A stretch of DNA of 64,000 bases from Andrena cerasifolii (GCF_050908995.1 NC_135123.1:9920001-9984000); one strand, 5' to 3'; positions 46,220 to 58,923 are shown, counted from the first letter of the stretch. Made by a program: numbers and translations. Notes: generated from the sequence alone by a model not told the origin.

Positions 46220-47512
46220 TACCCTTCTTTTTAAGCGTATTACGCTCCTTACGCGTCGCGATACGCCGAGAGGCGAGCACGGGCTACCGCAATCCAGCGG
46301 CGGGTCGCTCGAGTCGCGACGCACGCGTGACCATCCATCTATACTCGTTAATTTGATTACAGTGATGGGAGTTCATACCCCTCTTTACCTCCGTGTGGAT
46401 ATTACGCGCGTAGTTTTTAGCCGATAAGCGACCTCGAAGCTGCAAGAGACAGGGACAGACGGCTGCAGCAGCCTCGAGGATATTACGTAGTGTGAAGATT
46501 ATTAAAAGATACCGCGGGATCGTGAACGGGACACGATTAATCCTCAGGTACATTGGTACGCGAGAGCGGGGACAAAAGGAACACTCTTTACATTTGGCCT
46601 AGCCTACAATTATCTTTTATAGATATAAAAATGAAAATTGTGCCTTAAGATACTATGTTTCTTGGTCTATCATCTGAACCCTGATTCAGCCTTAAGCGAT
46701 AAGGTGAATGTCCCAATTTCTGCTCGTGTCCCCGTTTCTGCTCATTTCGTGTTTTTCTTATAATTATATGCGTTACGTTTGTACTACAGTTTCAACGAAA
46801 TAATTCTAAATTATTTGAACATTTACGCGAGTGTTGCACGAGCTTGGGGCTAATCAATGCGCAGATATTGTATTCGATAATTGGGCTGAACATAGTTTCT
46901 GCAGTAAAAGTTCTTATTTAATAACAAAAACAGATACCGCATTGTGGTCTGGATTTAGATTTTTTACTACTTTTTATTATTTTAAGTAGAAAACAGGTGA
47001 TTATTTTAAAACGCAATATAATGAAAGTGTACTGATATTGTCAGAGTTTTAAAGTGACAAATTATCGGAAAGCCTGGGAAAGGGAAGGTATGTTTATCGA
47101 GGATCTGAGAATACCTTGCCTGGCCATGGCCAAGTATTTGACTTCCAGGCCGCGGACATCTAGGCAAATGTCTAGATGTTACATTTTATCTTCGCATTGT
47201 TAAAATGTCCGCGATAAGCGTAATGGAATGTACGAACACAACATTTCAGCTGTGTATATGTAGTTGCGTCGTCTGTGTAAAGCAAATGTTTTGGAAATGT
47301 TTGTGGAAGGGGGCAGAAAGCGCGTTACTTTCATGACGCCGTTACGTTTATCTCCGCTCTCCCTTACTAATCAGCGTATAGGTACCTGATTCGTTCACGA
47401 GCTTCCGCGTTGGGGACCGCAGTCACCAGACGCCTCTCCTCTAGCCCACCCTTCCCGAAACCCCTTCAACGAGCCCGTAACGCGTAATACGTGAAAGTCT
47501 CCTGGGCCGGCC

Positions 47513-47520
47513 TGACGTCA
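47513..47520. promoter_or_regulatory. CRE palindrome TGACGTCA
   Basis: Second perfect CREB/ATF palindrome, 1.3 kb from the first and about 1.8 kb upstream of the candidate promoter. Confidence 0.3.
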
Positions 47521-49347
47521 CTCGCTGCAAAAACCTGATGGGGCGCACCCCACTTACTGCCCCTGCGCGCAAAACACGCAAGTATACGCGGCCTGCACGG
47601 GGTGACAGATTATTACGGCGCGCATACTGGCTCGCCAGGGCCTTTGTGCTCGGAGCATAATGCCCTGGACCTGTCTCGGGCACGCATCGACATCACCCCA
47701 TTGTTCCCCGGCGCGAATCGCATTTTTCGCCCTTCCCTCCCCCTTTTATTTAGCTAGCAGCCTGTCCCGCAAAGTGCCGATGGCAATGGTGGCGTCGTAA
47801 ATCCAACGTTACGACTTGGGCTCGCCGAGTAACGCCGGTGTGGTTAAATTCCTAGGTCCCCTCGACGGATTCTCCTCTACCTCGGGCACCCCGGCTCCTC
47901 GGTAATGTTCACGGAGAAATTCGCGTAGAAAACGCGTTCCATCGACGAACGCTGGCAAATGATAGGGGAGGAAGAGGCGCGAAGGTGCGAGCTGGCAGGA
48001 GGACCGAAATCATGGCCACGTAATCAAGTAAACAGGAGGAGTGATAAGGTGTCACGGAGCAGAAAGAAGCCTTTGTTGTTTTCGTGGCGTGCACCGCAGG
48101 GACGGTAGGCGACCATGGTGCCCGTAGGTGTATGGTATACTTCCGGTCACGAGGTGGTTCAACAGGTCAGACCAACGGGGGAGCCAGATGGAACCACTTC
48201 CGGCCCCGGTCTCACCACCACACCGTCAGTAGGTAGTTCCTCCTTTTCATTGCGTAGCCTCTGCCATCTCGTACTTGCCTCGGACTCCGGCGATGCTCGC
48301 TTTGCACGCTTCTCGATCGCACTTGTACTTGGGACATCGCACTCCGTCGTTGCGTACGACTCAAAAGGGAGTCGATACAAGTGCACCCTTAAAGGGTCGC
48401 GCGCTGTACGCTGCAATTAAAATCTCCCGAAAGAACCAGAGTGATCAGCCGACTCAGAACCATCAGCAGCCCCGTTCCACTGCCGCCAAGAAACAATTAC
48501 AACAACCGCTCCAGTCACGCCTGCGCCTCCTCTTCCGAATTTCAAGATTTCCCCGCGCACCTGCCCACCTGCATGCCCCCTTTCTACACGCTCGCGTCGG
48601 ATCCGCATAACCCTGGGACTCGGAACTCGGGACGCGAACACGCGTGGTTTGGTCGATACCACGTGAATCCGTCACGCGACTCCCTTCGTTCCTTTCTTCG
48701 TTCGCCGCCGCTCCTCCATTCATACGTGCTGCCACGCAGAAGAGACCGCTTGCACGTGCACGGCCCGCCGCCGTGAAACGCACATGCGCTCGTTACACTG
48801 GTATGCGTACTTAGGCCGTACTCAATGGACTGCCGACGCTCTTCGGGGGTTTACCACGGCGTGGTCTAGGGAGCGCTGGCTCGCGAGCGCGCGTGTGCGT
48901 GTGGCACAGGCTCGATATCAGCGGACGGGCGAAACCGTTGTTGCGCGGGGCTATGATTGGTAGTTTGCGGTCATCCTCCACGGTACCCCCGCGAGAACCC
49001 ATTCATTTACGTGCTCCTAACACTTTATCGGCCCGGGTAATCCCTCGATCGTACGATCGATCGATGCAGCCACGCGCGCAAATAACCGGTGATTTCCTTA
49101 ATTCCCTTCCAACCCCTCTCTATCTCTTTTTCTTTTGTTTCAATAGTGTCCATCTGCTTGTTTATTCGAGTCCCCCGAGAGCTTAATTTCTGTTTGATTG
49201 CAGCATCTGCCGCTATGGAAACGCTTGGCAAAAAGAACGAGAACGCGACGGAGGGGTTGGGGGGCCAGGGGAACGGGGTAATTCTAAATCGTTAAGGGAG
49301 CAGGTTTAATGGGATTTCACGAATCGACTATTCGGGCCATGGGTGTA

Positions 49348-50333
49348 GGGTGAAGTAGCCGAATATGAGGACTCTCCTGATATGATATCCCAGCTTATCT
49401 CCGCTACAGAACTCTGGAATGTCATAGCGATGCTATTTCCTTACTAACAAGCACATATTTCTGAAATAAGTTGCAGAAAGTTTTTCAAGTGGTTCGATTA
49501 ACTTACGTATACCTCTGAAGTGGTAGGGTAACTTGGGGTAATATGCCACTTCTCAATAATTTTTTAAATAATCCACAGATGCCGTTACCATTTGCACTAA
49601 TTCCGTTCAATTTAGTGCAACTGCTAAGACGACAATAGATTCTGGCTTTTACCATCTTTTATTTTCAGTAAATTCTGGTAAGTTATTAAAGTATCGCCTT
49701 GATCTAATTTCACACTGTAACTAGAATGCTGATTATACATTTGTGTGAACAGTTATACAAAAATCAATAGATTATGACAAAGTAGACTAACAAACGAATT
49801 TTACAACCTCTCGCACATCCGTTAACACTATGTACTTTGTGATGAGATTTTCAATCCTTGCTTTTAAGACCGTGTGGAGTAATATGCCACATGTTTGTCG
49901 GTATAATATGCCACACACTAATATTTTTATAACTCTTTCTATTTAATGCCATCGCGATGCTTTTTTGTATTAGAACCATGCCTAAGAAGTATGTACGAAC
50001 TTCAAACCGTGCTGTTTGGTCAGACGAAAGTTTAAAGGAAGCCATTCGAATGGTGAAGGAGACTCGTACTACAATATAGAACAAATTTTGAGAATGCAGA
50101 TATTTTTTATGACAATTCGACTGATGCAGAAAATGTGCAACCACTGTGCAATATGTGAACTATATTGTTACGATAAAAAAGGACCTAAATGTGCCTGGGT
50201 AAAAACTACTTGTTGCAAAAACTGGATCCATGAAAACTACTTTTAAAACGTGTATCGAATTTTAATAAAAGCGTTGTCAGTCAAGAGTTACGATGTTTTT
50301 AAGAAACGGGTCTCATATTCGGCTACTTTACCC
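49348..50333. mobile_element. pogo/jerky-like deletion derivative, copy 2 (nested or chimeric ends)
   Basis: Outer ends are GGGTGAAGTAGCCGAATATG on the left and CATATTCGGCTACTTTACCC on the right, with TA on each side (49346-49347, 50334-50335). About 180 bp inside the left end is GGGTAACTTGGGGTAATATG, the terminal repeat of the 27219-28201 element. The adjoining sequence matches that element's other arm. TAATATGCCAC recurs at about 49540, 49880 and 49907. It carries a deleted transposase (49978-50245). Confidence 0.75.
49978..50245 (+). pseudogene. Deleted pogo/jerky-like transposase
   Basis: ATG at 49978 opens MPKKYVRTSNRAVWSDESLK then EAIRMVKETRTTI and a stop, a typical start of jerky/pogo transposases. 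After a deletion junction near AATTTTGAGAATGC, another frame gives CNHCAICELYCYDKKGPKCA then WVKTTCCKNWIHENYF and a stop, the C-terminal zinc-knuckle end. The DDE catalytic domain is entirely missing. The junction is the same as at 27.6-27.8 kb. Confidence 0.65.
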
Positions 50334-52541
50334 TATACTTTCGGCCGGCGGTGTCCGTGAAATCTAATTATGAAATTATTCTGCATCGCGTGCCTCGCGT
50401 TTAATCGGCCCTCCCGGTGTGCTCCTTTACTCGCGGGCAAACTGCCGCGCCGTAAAAGTACAATGTGGTCGACGCTGGCCCGCCGTTAATTCGATTAATC
50501 AAGCGTTACGAGGATCGTGGTGCACGCGCGCGGTATGTCTCCGGGTTTAAGGTTGCATCGGTGACCGCTCCGCGGCCGTCTCCGGGCCAGCGCGGCGCAG
50601 GTGAACCGCAAAGAAATTGCCCGGGCCCGAGCCATCGAGCGACGCACAGTGATCGTAGATACACCGATTATGTTAATTGGCCCATCAGATGATCGGTCTC
50701 TCTTATTCGATCGTTGCCCTCCTCCGTTCCGTGCAAGCCCCGAAGCGACGACAGGGGAAAAACGGACGCGCCGCTCGGTATTACCTATCTCGGCCGGCCC
50801 ACGGAAGTGCGGGCTTCGTGTCGCGTTATCCTAAATAATCCTTATCTCCCGCGCTATTAGCCCCGGGGCAACGGCTCGTATCTTCTTAATTAAAGCCGTA
50901 TAGGCATGAAATAAATTCGTCGTCTTATCCTAACTCGGCGACATCCAGACGCCCGAAGAAGGGGCGCGCACCGCGACAGGTGGATCCGCGCGATTTTATC
51001 CGCTGCGTGGAGTCGGTGTTTTATGATCGCGGGGGTGGTGGCAGGGTGCTCTTCTGTTTGCACGACGCTTGAGAGTTCTCACAGAATGGGAGGCGGCCTC
51101 GAAACGGTCTGTTTACCTCGCAAGCACTCAGGCTAATCCTTTCTCCCTGTTTGCTCTCCCGTCCTGGCTCCTCGCTTCGCTTTAGCAGCGCTTACCGAAG
51201 AGTAATTTCATTGTACAGCTCTGTCTCTCCGGAGGAAAAGGAGGTTCGGACAGTTCGAGTCGTGCACTGTGCTTCAATCAGATCCGATCAGCTTAAAACG
51301 ATCCCGTGGATTGTCATCCCCACGAAATTGTGTAGATTGTTTTCGAGCTCTCGCGTGCACGTGCCCGATTAACTTAATTCGACGAATTATACAATAGTAC
51401 AAACGTTCGTGACGAGGAATACGCAGCCGCGTTTAGGCGGGCTGGACTCGTTTATTAGTTAGCCTGTTGGATCACGGTGATTCATGTAATGACTCGTAAT
51501 CCTCCGGTAGAATCCCCTTAATGCTCGTGCGACGTTTCCAGCCGATTGGCGGAGATTTATCGAGGGTCGATTGGTACCTTAAAGAGGGGCCAGACCAGAA
51601 GCCCTTGCGGCACAGGCGAACTCGCGCCTTTGAAAGCTCGGCCAGACCAGTTTAGTCACGATGCACGAATTAAAGTCTCTTTACAGCTGCCGCTGAACCG
51701 TGGATCGATTTAAAAGAAAAAAATACTATTATTCTCATCCGAATGGCCCTCATCGTTTCGATCACCCCTTTCGACACCTTCGTTTCAACTCCATCAGACG
51801 TGTCTCCTTCTTATTCCCAATATTACCAACTTCTTCTCCGAAGTCGCAAAATTCTCGCGTCCCCATTCATGAGCAATCGTCGAGGCCATCGTCGGGCCCC
51901 GAAATAGCCGACGATAATGGCATCGAGCGGATATAAAATCGAGCGCGCGTCCTGGGCCCAGAAACTCTTCCGCATTCATTGGAGGCACAATGTCCCAGTT
52001 TACGAGCGGCAGCGGGGCCCTGGCGTAATATCCGAAAGACACCCCGGAGTACATACGTCGGGGACCCGAGAACAGCCGGAGTGGGCCTCGTCTTCGGGCC
52101 GCGGCAGGTGGTGGGGGAGCCGGCACGCGTGCCACGCGCCCGAGGAGGGCCGAGCGCGCACGAACCGCGGCCGATACAAATGATAATAATCTCTCTCTGC
52201 GCGGAGTGACCCTGCCGGGCATAGTCCCCCACCACGCCCCGGACCCAACACGATACGTATCGGGTGTTGCAGCTGCTGTTTCTCCCGTCGCGAGCGACCC
52301 AGGACCGAGGCCCTCTTTCTTTCGTTCCTTCTTCCTTCCGTTCCTTTCCTTCCTTCCCATCCTAGCCGCAGCCTCTTCCTGCTTACATACGCGGCCTGAT
52401 TTCTTTCTCAGGGCCAGCTTCCTAAACAAATAACGCGCCCGCCAACCGTGGACCTTGGATCTCGGGGCCACGGTGCCTGGGAGACTTTGCCGGCTTGGAG
52501 AGGTGGATTGGTCGCGAGGTATTTAGAGTACGTAGTACCGA

Positions 52542-53359
52542 TAGCGTTCCTGATTTCTCCATATTTTTCGTTTCTCGAGAAATCAGAAATGAGATCATAT
52601 TTCTTGAGAATTCTCGAGAAATTAAAAAAAATATTGCAAAAATTATATTTTTGGAATAATGTTGATAATATTCGTCAAAAACACAAGAAAACTTTAAGTA
52701 AATGATTATTCCTGTCTAATTTATACAAAACTTGTGTAAATGAAGAAAATAGATATTAAATATAATTGGTAAGTTTATTTATTTAATAAAATATTTACTT
52801 TAAAAATTACTTTTTGGTTTTAAAATTTATTTTTAATTAGCACAATGCGTCTAATGTAGCGTCAGCGAATCTATTTCTTTTTTGTGGCAAAATCTGTTAC
52901 TGTTATATTTTGACGTTTTATATAAATCTATCTTGGCTGTTAAATGAAAAATGCGTCTCTTGACCCCTTTGGAAGAAATTCTGGATCATGCAAAAATTTT
53001 ATACGGGACACAATAGTCTTATCTCCTCTTTTCTATATTTCTTCTTTAATAGTCACAAGAAACTCATTAGATACTTAATTCAGTATACAATTTTTCTAAA
53101 TTTTTAAATAAAAATTTAACTTCTGCACTGTGATTTTCCATTGAAATTCATGTAGGTTCTAATGTTATTAATAAAATGTATTATAAATTGTAGATGTGTT
53201 TATACGTTCGCGATTAACTAGTAATACATTCATTTACGAAAATAAATGAGGTTTATAATATTTTTCCTAGACTTAAGTTTCTCGAGAAATTATAGTATTT
53301 CTCGAGAAATGAGAAACAAGCAACTATAATTAATATTACATTCTTGAGAAGGAACACTA
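52542..53359. mobile_element. hAT-like element, degraded, 8-bp TSD
   Basis: Ends are TAGCGTTCCTGATTTCTC on the left and GAGAAGGAACACTA on the right. The flanks are AGTACCGA (52534-52541) and AGTACGGA (53360-53367), 7 of 8 identical, the target-duplication length of hAT. The interior is homologous, inverted, to 13781-14553 (shared TTGGAATAATGTTGATAATA-type and AATATAACAGTAAC blocks). On the minus strand about 52842-52905 it reads DFATKK then, after a frame change, RFADATLDALC, the hAT C-terminal dimerisation motif. Confidence 0.8.
52842..52905 (-). pseudogene. hAT transposase C-terminal fragment
   Basis: A short broken stretch reading DFATKK and, one frame over, RFADATLDALC followed by a stop. 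It matches the '.f.TKkRnRl.d.tldaLc.l' signature near the C-terminus of hAT transposases. Too short and frameshifted to function. Confidence 0.55.
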
Positions 53360-54071
53360 AGTACGGATGATATCCAAGTGCTCGAGTAGATACAGTTTAT
53401 TTAAATAAAAAATTCGAGTTACGAATGAAAGTTAGAAAAATAATTCGCCATGTGTCGCAGAAAGATGAAGTTAATGTTGAAAAATGTATTCCACAAAACT
53501 TTATTCTTGAAACACAGTTGACTCGAATCTTCGAACTTGGATTAACGACTAAAGTTGAAGTGACTTTTCTTTTATCCGTTATTTAGGTAAATAATTTTTT
53601 ATTCGGTTAATGCCCAACTCTATTTCACGGGTGACCAGATACAGCGGCAAGGATCCTCCGAGGATCCTCTCTCCCTTTTGCAATCATCACCGTAACGAAC
53701 GCTCGAAACCGCAGCCTGCCAAAACAAAAACCTCCTCGCCGTCCCTTCGCGCGACAAAAGGCCATTTCTAGGGGATCGCCTCCCCCGCGCCGAGTTTCCC
53801 TCCGCGGCCCTCGAGTCGCCCAACGGTGGAAGGGAGAAAAAAAGCACAATGGCCACGGGCGCTCGAGTAGGGACGGGCACGTAGGAAAAGCGTCGATTTG
53901 CATCTGACTGCCGCGTTACCTGCGGCACAACGGTGGAAACGACCGTGGAAGAAGAGGTTCGTGCCGAAGAAGCGAGCGGCGGCGGCAGCATCTGTTCCTC
54001 GCTTTTCTTTCGTCGGGATGAGGCAACGTGGTGAAACGAGACGGGCACAGGGGGTGGAAGAAAGAGGCAGG

Positions 54072-54108
<37 letters not shown>
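54072..54108. repeat. GA microsatellite
   Basis: Uninterrupted (AG)n, upstream intergenic region. Confidence 0.9.
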
Positions 54109-54109
<1 letters not shown>

Positions 54110-55100
54110 GGAGCAGGGGAGCCTGCTGGTTCTTACTTTAAAAACGAAACGTATCTTCGCGAAGGACGACAAAGGGAGGAGAGAGAGGAGCATCGATACT
54201 CGACTTTCGAGGATCTCTTCCTTCTCTCCTTTTTCTCCCCTCTCCCGACGTTCGGCAGCTGGTTACCCCGAAGATCATTGGAAATTAATAGGCCCTCTAT
54301 AGAGTGACCGCACAGAAGGGAGGCGAGTAACGGGTTGAAGAGATGCCCCGAAGATGCCCGTTCTTTCTCCATCGGTTGCGGAGAATGCAAGCGCCCTGCT
54401 CGAAAAAACTGCTCCGAAGAATTCTGCGGTACAGCTGGAGCACCCCTTTCTCCGGTATCACGAATTCTACACGGAGGCTCGGCTGGGATCGGCGTGGAAA
54501 AATTCCATCGAGTACCATCGCCGATTTCTCGAGGTATCTCGTGGACGCGGCTCGAGATCATCCACCACAGTGGAGGAGCAGAAAAATCACGATAAAGATT
54601 CTGCAGAATGCGAATAATTACAGCAATTTTACTGTGCCCTTTTTCTCTCTCTCCTCGAGGATCACTATCGAAACGCGTGACGTTTACCCAAAAATACGTT
54701 CCGTAGAATACTCAGCAATTCAGTCACATTCGACGGTCGCCACGGGGACACAGGTTTCACCTCGAGGAATCCCGCTGAATTTGGTCGCACGGTGAACAAA
54801 AAACGCGCTGCTGATTTCCATTTCACGTACTACACCGACGGTAGCTGTCGGTGAAAAATGCCCAGGATCGGTCGGGACACGTAGGATTTCGGAATCGACG
54901 GGCCACGCGTGGCTTCAACGATTATTTCAGGGAATGCGTCGGGTGGTCATTGTCGGTGTCACAATGGTTCCTTTATTTCGACGGGGGACAAGATTCTGGG
55001 AGCCTTTCAAACTTCTACTTCTATCCAAAAAAACAGAAGCTTCGCTACCATGTTTCGAATCAATATTCATCGATCTTCGATTCCACCACTGGTGGCCAGT

Positions 55101-55252
55101 CTAAGGGTGCGTTTATGTTGGAGCTGCGATAATAGCGAAGTAAGAGAAATATTTCTCTCTCGACGCTTTTATCGCTGGTCATCTATATAGTCATCTCGCT
55201 CTTATCGTCGCTCTGATCGTTTATCGCAGCTCGAACGTAAACGTACCCTAAG
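55101..55252. mobile_element. Small inverted-repeat MITE (152 bp)
   Basis: The left end CTAAGGGTGCGTTTATGTTG continues to GGAGCTGCGATAA. The right end reversed reads CTTAGGGTACGTTTACGTTC, then GAGCTGCGATAA. This is an inverted repeat of about 33 bp with a few mismatches. Both arms are followed by CGA/TAAGAG(C/A) phrases. I could not assign target duplications with certainty, so the superfamily is open. Confidence 0.65.
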
Positions 55253-55940
55253 AGACAGTGCCAACTCCTCAAACAACGCAATGAAATCAAGCTCGACTGC
55301 TAAGTCTACCCTTCCAGGAGACTCAGAAGGGTGGCCACTCAACGAGTGACGCTACCCCCGCGTCCTGGATCCTCAGAATGTAATCGAACCTGTTGGAAGG
55401 GAAATTGAGAGACTGCTTTGAACGCCCGTGGTATCAGGCCCGCGCAGGTGATTCCGTGGCCGTGGAGGATCGACGTGCCTTCGCCGGCGATAAATCATGG
55501 ACGTGCGACGACGCCGCTTACGCGTACGCTCGCCGCACTCCCATTAGCGCGATGAATTCGCGTCACGTACGGGCCGCGTGTGGGAAAGCGTGGAACAATA
55601 CGCGCGCTTACGGCTATGACGAACCGCGTGCATTGTCATGGTAAAAACCGCGGCCACCGTGGGCCCCCTCGCCGCTTTAATCACCGGCGACCAACCGATC
55701 GGGGAGGGAGAGGACCTTTCTCCTCCCGGAGTTCCGTGATTTTTCAAATTATTCCAGTGAGTACACCTGCCTCCGCGTGCGCCTCCTCTCCTTCCTTTTC
55801 CCTTCTGCGAACGAAAACGCGCCTGCCTGAGTAAATCATCGGGCCCTGGGCCCGAGCGATCGTTCGGGTGCTCCAACTTTGGGTTAAAACACTTGCAGTT
55901 ATTGCACTGTATATTTTCTTAACGGGCGGAGTCAGGTAGC

Positions 55941-56119
55941 GTCTTGCGTAATATTTTTTAACCTAACTTTCAATAAATTCAAATTCTATCATTAATGTTC
56001 TAGAAAAGTAATTTTAGTTTAAATTTCCCGAAACCGAGTTAAGTGAATTAGGTGTATAAACCTGTAAAAGAATTTAGATGACTGAAAAAAAGGAAAGGTA
56101 AAAGATATTACGTAAGGAC
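55941..56119. repeat. Weak inverted repeat
   Basis: GTCTTGCGTAATATTTTTTA at the left is mirrored by GGTAAAAGATATTACGTAAG at the right, about 20 of 23 positions, around an AT-rich centre. It may be a decayed MITE. Confidence 0.35.
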
Positions 56120-57934
56120 GGAGGGTGAGAGGGTTGGAATATAAAATAAGGGAGAGGGTAAGAAATCGCCAAATTACCGTTACGTAATTTAAGGGTGGTC
56201 CCTAATACTTTGAGTGGTCTGCACTTGATTTCAGAGAGGATAGAAGGATTCATCTTCCTTCTGATTTTTAGATTCCAGAAAAGGGGTGGTTGATGTTTCT
56301 AAAAATTCTCGTAAGTTTTATTTCAGCTTGTAGATATGGTTTCTTTTTTCTGAATGCAAATTTCAAGAATTTCACTTTACCATTGAAGGTACGTAAATAG
56401 GCTCTCAGCTTGTTGAGTAGATACAATACTTGGAACGGTAACCGATTGGATGGTGGGTCCAAATATTCATGAAGTATGACCGCCGTCGACTTTCCCAAAG
56501 TAAGGGGCTTTCGAGGTAAACGGCCTCTCTATTACCTTCCTCACCTTCGCCACGTACATACCTACGTATCGTTCGTACCTGGAGACCTCGTTGCTGGGTC
56601 TTCGTATTCCGCGGCTCGACCACTAAATGCTAATTGGGCCGGGGAATAGTGGTCGCTGAATCGCGAATCGGCGCAACCGAAGCGTGCTCGCGAAACACTC
56701 CTAATTAAACACTCGCAGCTCACAACCGTCTGTTTATTAATCACCGCTGAATGGTTACTAAATTATAATCGTCGAGTTATATTAATTAATACCGGCCCCT
56801 CTTAATCACCCGCCGAGTAATTCACGGCAGACGATCACCATTAAGCCACGATGGAATCGCGAAATAACGCTCGTTGAATCGCTAATTAATAATGAATCAC
56901 GGCCCCTAAAACGTCCGTAGAATCAGCAGCGTTAAATGTTTCATCAACATCCCACGCGTTTAACTCTCAGCTCTCGTGGAAAGTGAACTGCGAGGGGGTA
57001 ATTGTGGGGTGGGATTGTGTCTATAAACACTGGCGAAGTAGAAGTAGAAACGCGTAGCGACGTATAAATGTAGGGTGCCGGAGGTATCGCAGACGAGCAG
57101 CGATTAGGAAATTAATTAAAGTCACGGCGGAGGAGTAACGAACGTCGGCTGTGAATGATCGCTCGGCAATATTTAAGCAATGAAGATAAATAAGGCGTGG
57201 AGGCGATCCGTCTTCTCGCTTCATTAGGGCGCATTCATCCATTTAGCGAAATTGACCAACTGACGTAGTCCAGAGACGAGTCTCGGGGATTATCTTGTCA
57301 GCTGCGCGGTGTGACCCTCGGGGTTTTCCACCCTCTGGCCGCTCGCCAGTCCGAGTTTTAATTAACTCTGCTTAATTCATTTAACTTCGCGCCGATGCGT
57401 CTGAGCAACGCGCGTGGGGCGAGGAAACAATTTACCAAGAAGCATGAACCCGGGTTGAACTTCGTTCAGGCTATCCTTTACACGAGAAACGGGTCAACAT
57501 TGTTGAAGAAGTCACGATGCTACCTTTTATCTTCCCACAACGTACATCCCCCGACTCTTCCCCGAATGGTCGCAAGATGCTACAAAAGAAAGGACGAGAA
57601 GGAAGCTGAGGAACCTGGAACGAGGAAGACAGGACAGATGTTGCAAATAAAGGAGCGGAACGGGGGATCAAGAGGACGCGGAGAATAGCGTTGTTTCTGA
57701 AGTAAAGGCGGGTCCTTTTATAAATCATGGTGCTACGTTGTTAAACGGCAGGGCTAACTGGTAGTCAACCCTTTGCGGCTGGTGGACGAAGGCAAATAAG
57801 AAGAATGAAAGAAGAGACAGACTGGGAGCAGGAAAGGTCTGGGTCAGGCAGGAAAGAAATATGGAGCATCTACAATTTGGGCACTGAGCAAGAAATTCGA
57901 AGGCGGCTTAATTTTCCATTCCCAATTTCCAATC

Positions 57935-58923
57935 GGGTCATTCCACGCGAAGTCCGACAATTTTCGGAGTAACATTTCGGATTTTGGTGCAACTTGGATA
58001 TGTTGTAGTCTTTAGGGGTATAAAAACATATCTCGAGGGATTTTTCGAAATGTAAAAAATTGGGGATGTTACAGCTCTTTGAAATATAGTGTTTACTATT
58101 TTTCCAAAAATTATAACTGTTGAACTAATAAACTGATAAAAATGACCTTTTGGGTGCTTACAGGGCAGATATAAGAGTACCTAATAAAAATTATTTCACT
58201 TAATAAAAACGAATATTTGACCATTTATTTAGTAATTGTTCTAAACAAATGCAATTTTATAGTTGAAGGCACCTTTTTAAAAATTTGAAAAAAATAGGAG
58301 GACAAAGTCGTGTTTTTCCTCTTTATGGACATTTTTTGAAAAACGTAGACGTTTTAAAATTGGCCAAATGAAAATTAATTGAATGTAACGCTGCGTGAAA
58401 TCACACCGGCTCGACTGGTCGCTCGGCCCGTGCGGTACTCGCAGCGGCCAAGCGGCTATACCTGATATTCTTATACAGGATTCTCGAAAATGGTATTTGA
58501 AAAAAACTGAAGGAGGAAAACTCTTACTGTTTTTTATATTATGTTATGTTAAAACTCTCCTATTTTTTCCAAATTTTTAAAAAGGTGCCTTCAACTAAAA
58601 AATTGCATTTGTTTAGAACAATTACTAAATAAATGGTGAAATATTCGTTTTTATTAAGTGAAATAATTTTTATCAGGTACTCTTATATCTGCACTGTAAG
58701 CACCCAAAAGGTCATTTTCATCAGTTTATTAGTTCAACAGTTATAATTTTTGGAAAAATAGTAAACACTATATTTCAAAGAGCTGTAACATCCACAATTT
58801 TTGACATTTCGAAAAATCCTTCGAGATACGTTTATATACCCCTAAAGACTACAACATATCCAAGTTGCACCAAAATCCGAAATGTTACTCCGAAAAGTGT
58901 CCGACCTTCGCGTTAAATGACCC
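57935..58923. mobile_element. Long-hairpin DNA element with 4-bp TSD, copy C
   Basis: Starts GGGTCATTCCACGCGAAGTC and ends with the inverse (CTTCGCGTTAAATGACCC). The flanks are AATC at 57931-57934 and AATC at 58924-58927. The arms are nearly perfect for ~350 bp (GTTACAGCTCTTTGAAATAT, TTTTTATTAAGTGAAATAAT), so the single strand can fold on itself. A centre segment is shared, inverted, with copy B. A GC-richer patch at 58390-58460 sits in the loop. No transposase. Confidence 0.84.

Noticed and set aside
48115..48420. 101-codon plus-strand frame upstream of Delta
   Set aside because: No recognisable domain; overlapping frames on both strands are equally open because of GC content.
8430..55587. 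Su(H)/CSL-like sites (YGTGRGAA), e.g. near 8430, 14901, 15155, 29053, 34165, 41733, 44089, 55579
   Set aside because: About eight are expected by chance in 64 kb and about eight were noticed, spread without clustering, so there is no evidence for Notch feedback from numbers alone.
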